A stretch of 6,266 nt of DNA. Origin: Candidatus Kapaibacterium sp. (GTDB lineage Bacteria; Bacteroidota; Ignavibacteria; Kapaibacteriales; UBA2268). The DNA lies in NCBI GenBank assembly GCA_028691175.1, contig JAQUZU010000108.1:1-6266 (forward strand). The letters are read 5' to 3'. The stretch's first letter is position 1, and each line of letters begins with the position of its first letter. The position numbers were made by a program, and so were the translations under genes. Positions 1-6,266 of this stretch are shown here, piece after piece. The notes below the pieces were generated by a model, which saw only the letters and a program-made list of their open reading frames with translations, was not told the origin of the DNA and did not search any database.

Positions 1-1350
1 AAAAAAGATGTGAAAAATTATCTTGCTCTCGGTCAGGCATATATTAAAGCAGGCGAGATGAGCAAAGCCGATCTGGAAATCAGAAAAGCCCAGAAAATGG
101 ACGAAAAACTTCCTGAAGGCTGGATAGCACTTGCAGATTTATACTTCGCTCAGGGCGTGTATTCACTCGCAATCGACTATTATAAAAAAGCACTTGAACT
201 CGAAGAAACAAATATCGATGCAAGAATCAATCTTGCAACATCATACTATTACACTGCTCGTGCCGAAGAAGATAAAGAATTGAAAAACGGTTATTATTCG
301 CAGTGTTTGTCCGAATGGGAAATAGTTGCAAATAAAGATCCAAAAAATGCAAAAGCATTCTGGGAAGCCGGAAAAATTTATTACTATTCTGAACTTTGGG
401 AAAATGCCGCAAAATATTTGAACAAATATATTCAATTGCGTCCGGATCACTCACTTGCACGTTTCTATTTGGTTCAATCACTTTATGAAATTGAACAATG
501 CGAAGCACTTCAAGAAAATGTCGATATTGTTGCAAATGAAATTGATAGCGTAAAGACCTTAGTTAGAAATTGGCAAGCTGAATGTTTCTATAAACAGCAA
601 AAATATTCCGAAGCAATTACTGCTTACAAAAATCTTTCTGCTACAATGGTTTTAAATGCAGAACAACTTGAAAACATTGCGAAAGCATATATGTTCTCCG
701 GCGATACAGTGCAGGCAATTGCTGCTTATCGTGATGTAATTAAAGTTGATAAATCACGTGGCAATACTTTGATGGCTTTCGGTACTATGGCTTTTCAAAT
801 GAAAGACTATGCTACTGCTGCCGAATTTCTTGAAGTAAGAGATCAAAATGTAAAAGATGAACTAACAGATAAGATGAAATATTATCTTGCTTTGTCATAT
901 TTGTTTAATAATGATAGTTTGAAAGCGGCTGAGACTTTCGAAAAAGTTATACAAGTCGATCCGACGAACTATTCTGCTTCTGTATATCTGAGTGATGCTT
1001 ACGTCAAATTAGGCAAAAAGGCTGAATCAATTACTCTTTTAAACGATGTTATCGCAAAAATGTCTTCTGATGTAAAAGCAAACGAAAATACTTTGAACAA
1101 TGCATTCCAAAAACTTTGTTCATCTGCTTTGCAAGAGAAGAACTTTAAAGAAATTGGTAGAATCGCTAAGCAATGGACAGATCTTATTCCGAATTCACAA
1201 CCGGGATTTTTCTTCTACGGCTTGTCTTTCCATGGTGCCGGCGAAGTTGATGGTGCGTGCAAATACTACAAAAGAGCCGTTGCTATTGATCCGAGCACCG
1301 AACTTGCGAAAAGTGCAAAGAAATATATCTCTGACTTGAAATGTAATTAA
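1..1350 (+). CDS. TPR-repeat protein, 5'-truncated by window edge
   Basis: The reading frame is open to the left edge: codons for K-K-D precede the first possible start, a GTG at base 10. The true start is therefore probably upstream, and the GTG is most likely an internal valine. About 449 codons are visible, ending in TAA. The protein is almost wholly tandem TPR helices. Counting from the GTG codon, clear units lie near residues 3-31, 36-68, 114-147, 184-213, 218-248, 287-319, 320-349 and 398-430, with typical endings such as ALELEETN, YIQLRPDH, VIQVDPTN and AVAIDPST. No catalytic motif or membrane segment is visible in this part, and a signal peptide, if any, would lie outside the window. 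TPR arrays are protein-interaction scaffolds; the partner and pathway cannot be told from sequence. The gene is convergent with the histidine kinase and separated from it by a hairpin. Its base composition is more AT-rich than its neighbours. TPR identity is certain; specific function is unknown. Confidence 0.9.
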   Translation, partial: KKDVKNYLALGQAYIKAGEMSKADLEIRKAQKMDEKLPEGWIALADLYFAQGVYSLAIDYYKKALELEETNIDARINLATSYYYTARAEEDKELKNGYYSQCLSEWEIVANKDPKNAKAFWEAGKIYYYSELWENAAKYLNKYIQLRPDHSLARFYLVQSLYEIEQCEALQENVDIVANEIDSVKTLVRNWQAECFYKQQKYSEAITAYKNLSATMVLNAEQLENIAKAYMFSGDTVQAIAAYRDVIKVDKSRGNTLMAFGTMAFQMKDYATAAEFLEVRDQNVKDELTDKMKYYLALSYLFNNDSLKAAETFEKVIQVDPTNYSASVYLSDAYVKLGKKAESITLLNDVIAKMSSDVKANENTLNNAFQKLCSSALQEKNFKEIGRIAKQWTDLIPNSQPGFFFYGLSFHGAGEVDGACKYYKRAVAIDPSTELAKSAKKYISDLKCN

Positions 1351-1372
1351 TCAACTTGGAGTCTGAAATATA

Positions 1373-1410
1373 GCAAACAGCCGAGAGTAATTATCCTCTC
1401 GGCTGTTTGC
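1373..1410. terminator. Bidirectional hairpin terminator between convergent genes
   Basis: A perfect 15-bp inverted repeat is present: GCAAACAGCCGAGAG (1373-1387) pairs with CTCTCGGCTGTTTGC (1396-1410) around an 8-nt AT-rich loop. It starts 22 nt after the plus-strand TPR stop and lies 17 nt beyond the minus-strand kinase stop, the expected place for a shared terminator. Neither side has a classic long U-tract: the plus side continues GTATAAGATGTTTT and the minus side TATATTTC. Termination may therefore be moderate, or the stem may mainly protect mRNA 3' ends. Confidence 0.8.
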
Positions 1411-1427
1411 GTATAAGATGTTTTAAA

Positions 1428-2504
1428 TTACATTGTCCGGGGAACCGGAATCTTTACGTAGAAAGTTGTGCCTTTTCCGACTTCGGATTGCACATCGATA
1501 ATGCCGTTGTGCTGGTGAAGGATACGCTGGGTAATCGGCAAACCGAGTCCGGTGCCATCAGCTTTACGCGTGAAAAACGGATTGAAGACTTTCGAAATAT
1601 CTTCCGGCATGATTCCGCACCCGTCATCTTTAATTGCTACGACTACATATTCGCCTTCGTTATATTTTGCGGATTTTTCCTCATAGCTTGAAATATCGAT
1701 ATTTCCTTTGACTTGAATTGAATCGCCCGCATTGGTAATCAGATTAATCAACACCTGCTGAATTTGCTTTGTATCAATTGCAACCAGCGGCAAATCATCT
1801 TTCAGACTGATATTGACTGTGATATCCTTTCGTTTTAGAACCGATGTAACTAAATCCAGTGTTTGCGGAATAATCGAATTAATATTTACCTCTTTGATGT
1901 CCGGCATATTTGGACGCGAGAAATTCAATGTTACTTCGACAATTTTCGAGATTCGCTCGACACCTTGCAGAGCAGTTTTTACGTAAGTATACTCTTGAGC
2001 ATCTTCTGGAATTTTTCGTTGCAGAATTTGCAAGTTCAAATTTACTGCAGCGAGAGGATTGCGAATTTCGTGTGCTACACCGGCGGAAAGCTGTCCAAGC
2101 AGCACAAGTTTATCCGCTTGCACGAGTTTGTCGGTCATTGCATATTGTTCGCTGACGTCTCGAGCGATTGCCTGAATCAACTTTTGCCCGTCGAAATCTA
2201 CAAATCTGGCACTAACTTCGAGCAGAATTGTTTTGTCGTCCGGGGTATCGATAGAGAGTTCGCTCAATACAATCGGGGAACTTGTACGCATTAAAAGTTT
2301 AAAAATACGACGAAATTGCGGCAGGGTAGAGCCGATAAGTTTGTCTTTCGGAATCGAAAGTATGTTTGAAGCGATTTCGTTGGCATCTAAAATCGACCAA
2401 GTTTCCGGTTGTACAACAAATACTGCGTCAGAAGCATTGTCGAAAAATGATTTATACCAGCCTAATTGTCGGTTCAGTTGTTCGTAATCTTTTTCTTTAG
2501 TCAT
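1428..2504 (-). CDS. Soluble PAS-domain sensor histidine kinase (NtrB-like)
   Basis: This is a 358-residue sensor kinase that would autophosphorylate on histidine using ATP and pass the phosphate to a response regulator. A PAS domain spans about residues 14-120 (FFDNASDAVFVV through IQAIARDVSEQ). The dimerisation/phosphoacceptor helix carries the H-box AGVAHEIRNPLA, with H145 as the likely phosphorylated residue. The ATPase domain shows the N-box (NLITNAGDS, N254 and N258), G1 (DDGCGI, 293-298), F-box (FNPFFTRK, 307-314) and G2 (GTGLGLPI, 317-324), so it should be catalytically competent. There is no membrane segment, signal peptide or receiver domain, so it should be cytoplasmic. H-box style and layout resemble the NtrB/AtoS class, whose partners are often sigma-54 activators, but no regulator is in the window. 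The ATG overlaps the upstream lipoprotein stop by one base and has a well-placed GGAG, which supports this start. The PAS ligand is unknown. Confidence 0.95.
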   Translation of the reverse strand: MTKEKDYEQLNRQLGWYKSFFDNASDAVFVVQPETWSILDANEIASNILSIPKDKLIGSTLPQFRRIFKLLMRTSSPIVLSELSIDTPDDKTILLEVSARFVDFDGQKLIQAIARDVSEQYAMTDKLVQADKLVLLGQLSAGVAHEIRNPLAAVNLNLQILQRKIPEDAQEYTYVKTALQGVERISKIVEVTLNFSRPNMPDIKEVNINSIIPQTLDLVTSVLKRKDITVNISLKDDLPLVAIDTKQIQQVLINLITNAGDSIQVKGNIDISSYEEKSAKYNEGEYVVVAIKDDGCGIMPEDISKVFNPFFTRKADGTGLGLPITQRILHQHNGIIDVQSEVGKGTTFYVKIPVPRTM

Positions 2505-4696
2505 TATTTTTTCTCCGGAGTAACAACCGGCTGTGTTTTCGCCGGCAAAGCGGGTAATTTTGTTGAAGAGGAATCCGCCGATGAAGAATTCTTCTTCAGT
2601 GATTCAAGCGGATTTGTAAATTTTATTTCCGGAATAAACGTATTTTTGTCGGTTAATTTTTCTTTTGTATCTTTTAAGTTATCAAGTACGCCACTCGGCG
2701 AAACAGACTTTTTCAATTCGTCGAGATATCTTCCTGATTTACCGGGCGACACGGCTTGCTGCCTGTCAAAATGTGTTGTCGGCTTTAATTCTGTGCCGGA
2801 CGCGTTTGCGGCTTCAACTTCGGCTAAATAATTGCGCTTTGGCGAAAGGAATACCTGCTTTTCGCGTAACGAATCCGGTATTGTTCCGGATTGGACTGCC
2901 TGCAAATAGCTGACTGACAATTTTACATCTTTTGCGTATTCGCTGTCCGGATATTTTTCAAGCAATAAACTGTAATATGTAAGTGCGGAGTCGGGAATAT
3001 GCAAATTGTTTTCATATACCCAGCCAATTGAATATATAGATTTAGGGGCAAGTTTATTATCCGGATAGGACGTATAAACCTGTTCGAACTTCTGTAACGC
3101 TAAATCGTATAAACCATTTTGCCGCAATTGGTTACCTGATGAATATATTTCGCCGACAGTGTCGATTGTATAATATTCCGTATAGCCGAGTTTCTTGAAC
3201 GCGTCTTTTCCGTATTCCGTTTTGGGGTAGAAATCGGCGAGAACTTCATAAAGTGAATCGGCTAGCATCGGATTTTCTTCGCGTACTAAGCGCTGATATC
3301 CGAACAGATATTGTGCACGGTCCATGCTGTCTTTCGGGCAAATCATGGTTGCTTTTTCATAATAGTACAGGGCAGAGTCTTGATTGCCGAGTACTTCGTG
3401 AACTCTGCCATATTCGAAACAGTCGCCTGCAAGATCATATTTGGCGTCGTCGGTTTCTACTTTGCCGTTGTTATATTTGGCTAATCCGGGTATTGCTGCC
3501 TGGCGCTTTTGCGACCAAGTCGTAAGCGAATTATACACTTTATTTGAAGTTGAGAAATAATCTGCGCGAGCGTTGCGAACCTGTGCTAGATATTTTCTGG
3601 TGTCTTCGTATTCTTTCTTTTCGAAATGCGACATGCCCTTTTCAAAATAGAATGCCTGCATTATCGGACTCGACGAATATGCCGAATCAGCAAATTTTTC
3701 CTGCATTGTATAGAGCGTGTCCTGCTGAGTTATTGTATAATTCAGCATTCTGCCGGCTGTAACATAGTCCCGCCATTCTTCATATTTGCCGTCATCATAG
3801 AGGTCGTCAAGAATATCCATGCCCTCTTTGTTGTTTCCTAAGCGGATTTGACAAAGTGCGTAGTAATATTTAGATTCGAATTTTGTAGCGTAGTCCGGCG
3901 AGAAATTGTTCACAAATTTAAAGGCTTTTGCTGCCCGCTCAAATTTTCCGGAGCGATACAATAGTGCTGCCATATCAACTTGCCAGCGTGCTCTTTGCTC
4001 GCTATCTTCGCATTGAGCGATTGCTTGGCGATATGGTCGGAGAGCATCATCAAAGCGATGCTCAAACATTGCAAGTTCGGCTTCCAGGCGGAACGCTTCA
4101 GAAAGAATGTCGTAACGTTTCTTTTTCCATGCAACATCAACCGTTCGTGAAAGAATTGTCATGCCGGCGATATTCTTTTTGCGGATCAGATAAGTTTTTG
4201 CAATCATCAGGTGGGCATCCGGAGTCAGGTCGCCATCGGGAAATTTATCAATAAGTTCGCTACATTTTACTTGACAATTGATCCAATCGCTCTGATAGAA
4301 ATATGCTTGCGCCATCAAGAATAATGTTGGCTCAACATAGTTGCTTTTCGGATGCTTTGCCAAAATTTTTGAGCCTTTTATCAGGATTGAATCAAGTTTG
4401 TTCTTTACCGGCTGAAGTTTTCTTCCGTCAATAACAAAGTCTGACATGTAAACTACCGGTGCTTTGCGGGTGTCGGCTTTCTGCCAATACTCCGGTTGCA
4501 CAACGAAAATGCGCGGATTTACACGGCGATTTTCGTCCTGATACTCGAATTCGTTTTCACTTTCGTGCAGAAGTCGTTCGGCGTTATAATACGTATTAAA
4601 ATATGTGGTAAAGTTGTCGTAGCGAGCACACGATACCAACATCAACGCAGGAATTGCTACACGAATTAGCGATTTAATTCTTTTTTTGTCCGGCAT
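2504..4696 (-). CDS. TPR lipoprotein, PorW/SprE-like (type IX secretion)
   Basis: This 730-residue protein begins with a basic n-region (MPDKKRIKSLIR), a short hydrophobic stretch and the lipobox LVSC, predicting lipidation at C23. Ala-Arg follow the cysteine, with no Asp at +2, so outer-membrane anchoring facing the periplasm is plausible. Just after it, YDNFTTYFNTYYNAERLL resembles the conserved start of PorW/SprE lipoproteins, which in Bacteroidota are needed for T9SS and, in gliders, motility. TPR-like units follow, for example about 123-153, 244-266, 272-300, 347-375, 425-455, 523-547 and 552-586; the last two resemble the TPRs of BamD/YbgF-type envelope proteins. The C-terminus (about 600-730) is rich in Ser, Pro, Thr and Lys and is probably disordered. 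The ATG at 4696 is favoured because it places the signal peptide correctly; AGG lies a few bases upstream as a weak ribosome site. The TPR-lipoprotein call is firm. The PorW/SprE assignment is from remembered family resemblance; a general envelope TPR lipoprotein is the alternative. Confidence 0.85.
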   Translation of the reverse strand: MPDKKRIKSLIRVAIPALMLVSCARYDNFTTYFNTYYNAERLLHESENEFEYQDENRRVNPRIFVVQPEYWQKADTRKAPVVYMSDFVIDGRKLQPVKNKLDSILIKGSKILAKHPKSNYVEPTLFLMAQAYFYQSDWINCQVKCSELIDKFPDGDLTPDAHLMIAKTYLIRKKNIAGMTILSRTVDVAWKKKRYDILSEAFRLEAELAMFEHRFDDALRPYRQAIAQCEDSEQRARWQVDMAALLYRSGKFERAAKAFKFVNNFSPDYATKFESKYYYALCQIRLGNNKEGMDILDDLYDDGKYEEWRDYVTAGRMLNYTITQQDTLYTMQEKFADSAYSSSPIMQAFYFEKGMSHFEKKEYEDTRKYLAQVRNARADYFSTSNKVYNSLTTWSQKRQAAIPGLAKYNNGKVETDDAKYDLAGDCFEYGRVHEVLGNQDSALYYYEKATMICPKDSMDRAQYLFGYQRLVREENPMLADSLYEVLADFYPKTEYGKDAFKKLGYTEYYTIDTVGEIYSSGNQLRQNGLYDLALQKFEQVYTSYPDNKLAPKSIYSIGWVYENNLHIPDSALTYYSLLLEKYPDSEYAKDVKLSVSYLQAVQSGTIPDSLREKQVFLSPKRNYLAEVEAANASGTELKPTTHFDRQQAVSPGKSGRYLDELKKSVSPSGVLDNLKDTKEKLTDKNTFIPEIKFTNPLESLKKNSSSADSSSTKLPALPAKTQPVVTPEKK
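2513..2516 (-). promoter_or_regulatory. Shine-Dalgarno site of the coupled histidine kinase
   Basis: Minus-strand GGAG lies 8 nt before the kinase ATG, inside the Pro-Glu codons at the end of the lipoprotein gene. With the TAATG stop/start overlap at 2502-2506 this supports the chosen kinase start and points to translational coupling. The other visible minus-strand starts (4696 and 5929) have weaker or no recognisable Shine-Dalgarno sequences. Confidence 0.65.
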
Positions 4697-4709
4697 ATTT
4701 GACCTGAAA

Positions 4710-4715
4710 ATTATA
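4710..4715 (-). promoter_or_regulatory. Possible -10 box ahead of lipoprotein-kinase pair
   Basis: Minus-strand TATAAT lies in the 66-nt gap between the amidohydrolase stop and the lipoprotein start, 13 nt before the ATG. The overlapping TAATTTTC also nearly fits the Bacteroidetes -7 element TAnnTTTG. No convincing -35 or -33 element is found at the expected spacing, and the transcript would have only a very short leader. In AT-rich DNA such a match can occur by chance. Confidence 0.25.
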
Positions 4716-4762
4716 CTTGTTTATGTACTCTTTTTGAGACGCATTGAGCAAAAAAATATTGT

Positions 4763-5929
4763 TTATTGAATATGCGGATACGAATTTATTGCACTGCGGA
4801 TCAGCACTTCAGCACCGATGCGGAGTGCTCGTTCGTCCGGAGCAAGTTTTGAATTATGCAGAGGTGGCATATCTTCGCAATTTTTTACTCCCAAAAACCA
4901 AAAACATGCAGGGATGTTTTCTCCGTAATACGCAAAATCTTCGCCCCACATAATTGGTTCGCATGCAACTGCGTGTTCGGAATCAAGTGCTTCAACTGCG
5001 GAGGATTTGACAATATCGGAGGCAACTTGATCGTTGATAACAGGTGGAAACCCCATTCTTGGAGCAAAATTTGCTTCGCAACCATATATTTCGCAGGCTT
5101 TTTGCGAAACTATGCCAATATTTTCGATTGTTTTGTATCGCCATTCGTTGTTAAATGCACGAAATGTGCCCATCAACTTGACTTCGTCGGGCAAAATATT
5201 TGTAGCCGTTCCGCCATGAATAGACGTAATCGAAAGCACTCCCGGATTAAGCGGATTGCGGAATTTGGTGATAATATCCTGCAAATGTGCTATCATATAA
5301 GACGAAGCGAGAATCGGATCGTGTCCGAGGTGGGGAGTGGCGGCATGCGTGAATTTTCCCTTTACTGTCCAGTACAATTCATCAGCTGACGCCATCGCCG
5401 GACCATAGCAGACCTCAACTCTGCCTACATCTTTTGCCGGGTGAATATGCTGCCCAAAGACGAAACGCGGAGTCGGATTTTCGAGAACTCCGGCTTCAAT
5501 CATTAATTTCGCACCACCCGGAATCATCTCTTCTCCCGGCTGAAAAATTAATTTTACGCAAATCGGCAGTTCGTCCTCTATCGATTTAAGATATTTAGCG
5601 GCACCAAGAACCATCGTCATGTGAAAGTCGTGCCCACAGGCGTGCATTCTTCCGGCATGCTTGGAAGAAAATGGAAGGCCTGTTTCCTCGCTGATTGGCA
5701 AACCATCAATGTCGCCACGAAGTGCTACGCAAGGTTTGGTCGGATCTCCGATTAAGCCGATTACACCTGTTTCGATAATGCGTTTGTGCGGAATGCCGAG
5801 TTTATCGAGTTCGCCCTCGAGCATCTTTGTAGTTTCAAATTCTTTAAATGCCGTTTCCGGATATTGATGGAAATAGCGGCGTGTATCTATAAGATAATTA
5901 TCTAAAAACGAGAAGTCTAATTCTTTCAT
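4763..5929 (-). CDS. M20D metallo-amidohydrolase (N-acyl-amino-acid deacylase)
   Basis: This 388-residue protein has the full length and motif set of the M20D peptidase family (hippurate hydrolase, IAA-amino-acid hydrolase, N-acetyl-diaminopimelate deacetylase), which use a two-metal centre to cleave acyl groups from amino acids. Visible motifs are RGDIDGLPI (71-79), HACGHD (96-101; metal ligands C98 and H100), QPGEE (130-134; catalytic/ligand glutamates), GQHIHP (159-164; H161 probable ligand), the lid-domain histidine in GKFTHAATPH (H195), IHGGTATNILPDE (237-249), MWGEDFAYY (327-335) and LHNSKLAPDE (357-366; H358 ligand). There is no signal peptide, so it is cytoplasmic. It begins 11 nt after the dapF stop, so cotranscription is likely and a diaminopimelate-linked substrate is plausible. 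The HDFHMT stretch recalls, from memory, the HDLHMT of Bacillus YkuR, an N-acetyl-diaminopimelate deacetylase. Family is certain; substrate is unproven. No strong Shine-Dalgarno precedes the ATG. Confidence 0.95.
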   Translation of the reverse strand: MKELDFSFLDNYLIDTRRYFHQYPETAFKEFETTKMLEGELDKLGIPHKRIIETGVIGLIGDPTKPCVALRGDIDGLPISEETGLPFSSKHAGRMHACGHDFHMTMVLGAAKYLKSIEDELPICVKLIFQPGEEMIPGGAKLMIEAGVLENPTPRFVFGQHIHPAKDVGRVEVCYGPAMASADELYWTVKGKFTHAATPHLGHDPILASSYMIAHLQDIITKFRNPLNPGVLSITSIHGGTATNILPDEVKLMGTFRAFNNEWRYKTIENIGIVSQKACEIYGCEANFAPRMGFPPVINDQVASDIVKSSAVEALDSEHAVACEPIMWGEDFAYYGENIPACFWFLGVKNCEDMPPLHNSKLAPDERALRIGAEVLIRSAINSYPHIQ

Positions 5930-5940
5930 TTTTCAGTGCG

Positions 5941-6266
5941 TTATAAGTTTCTGCCAAAAAGATTTGTTTCAATACTTTGTTTGTCGAAAATCTCTGCCGG
6001 ACCGGTTAGCGAATATTCTTCATGAAGTTTTGTGCCGATGCTGTCTACATATAATGGCAGTCCGCTGGTGGGAACAATTTTGACCGGAAAATCGAGTAAC
6101 TTGTTGTGAACTATAGCAATTGCAGTTGAAATTGCCCCTGTTCCGCATGCTCCGGTTTCAAATTCTACTCCGCGTTCGTATGTACGCAAGTATACCGTTC
6201 CGTTTTCGATTCTGAAAAAATTTACATTTACGCCGTGTGGGGCAAATTCATTTGCATAGCGGATTT
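5941..6266 (-). CDS. dapF: Diaminopimelate epimerase, C-terminal part (cut by edge)
   Basis: DapF interconverts LL- and meso-diaminopimelate, giving the precursor for lysine and for peptidoglycan cross-links in the cytoplasm. The frame is open to the right edge, and only about the last 108 codons of a protein usually near 260-280 residues are present. Reading in from the edge gives IRYANEFAPHGVNVNFFRI, matching the family's NxNF region, then RTYERGVEFETGACGTGA. That contains the second catalytic cysteine (codon 6145-6147) in its CGTG loop and the conserved ERG and Glu-Thr residues. The other catalytic cysteine lies beyond the window. The TTG codon at 6187-6189 is an internal leucine, not a start, because homologous sequence continues upstream of it. 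The TAA stop is 11 nt before the amidohydrolase ATG, indicating one transcription unit. Nothing suggests inactivation. Confidence 0.93.
   Translation of the reverse strand, partial: IRYANEFAPHGVNVNFFRIENGTVYLRTYERGVEFETGACGTGAISTAIAIVHNKLLDFPVKIVPTSGLPLYVDSIGTKLHEEYSLTGPAEIFDKQSIETNLFGRNL

Noticed and set aside
10..12. GTG as the true start of the TPR gene
   Set aside because: The frame is open to base 1 and the first TPR helix begins right at this codon, with no ribosome site visible. Upstream coding sequence is more likely.
1373..1410. CRISPR repeat or mobile-element terminal repeat
   Set aside because: There is a single inverted repeat with no second copy, spacers or transposase. Its place between convergent stops fits a terminator.
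1863..2487. Several plus-strand open frames opposite the histidine kinase
   Set aside because: They are antisense shadows of a gene with intact H, N, G1, F and G2 boxes, and their translations show no domain pattern.
1428..2504. Assigning the kinase as PorY, the known T9SS sensor kinase
   Set aside because: As I recall the family, PorY is membrane-bound, whereas this protein has no transmembrane segment and carries a cytosolic PAS domain. Only the neighbourhood suggests a link to T9SS.
4856..5389. Plus-strand open frame with several cysteine pairs that looks zinc-ribbon-like (ACNCVFGIKCFNC)
   Set aside because: It lies wholly antisense to the M20D gene, whose motifs are complete. The cysteines arise from the reverse complement of ordinary codons, and no start signal or family match is evident.
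6187..6189. TTG as a start codon giving a small 82-residue protein
   Set aside because: Clear DapF homology (the NVNFF region) continues upstream of this codon to the window edge, so it is an internal leucine.

Overview
The window looks like chromosomal DNA from a member of the Bacteroidota/Chlorobiota (FCB) group, possibly an Ignavibacteria- or Kapabacteria-like lineage. This is inferred mainly from a large tetratricopeptide-repeat (TPR) lipoprotein whose N-terminus resembles the PorW/SprE lipoproteins of the type IX secretion system (T9SS). No rRNA, tRNA or other strong taxonomic marker is present, so the placement is tentative. The sequence is gene-dense and moderately AT-rich. I see no mobile element, CRISPR array, tRNA or rRNA.

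Layout: bases 1-1350 on the plus strand hold the 3' part of a TPR-repeat protein whose start lies upstream of the window. A short convergent gap (1351-1427) contains a perfect 15-bp hairpin that probably terminates transcription from both sides. All remaining genes are on the minus strand. In transcription order (right to left) they are the C-terminal part of dapF (diaminopimelate epimerase, cut by the right edge), an M20D metallo-amidohydrolase 11 nt after dapF, a 730-residue PorW/SprE-like TPR lipoprotein after a 66-nt gap, and a soluble PAS-domain histidine kinase whose start codon overlaps the lipoprotein stop by one base (TAATG).

How the genes may work together: dapF and the amidohydrolase are close enough to be cotranscribed, so the amidohydrolase may act in diaminopimelate/lysine or cell-wall amino-acid metabolism, possibly as an N-acetyl-diaminopimelate deacetylase. 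The lipoprotein and the kinase look translationally coupled. That suggests the kinase senses or regulates the secretion/envelope process the lipoprotein serves, although no response regulator is visible here. The 66-nt gap before the lipoprotein holds a TATAAT-like box, so the lipoprotein-kinase pair may also have its own promoter.

Most of the window is ordinary housekeeping and envelope content. The points most worth following up are the lipoprotein-kinase coupling and the dapF-amidohydrolase pairing.
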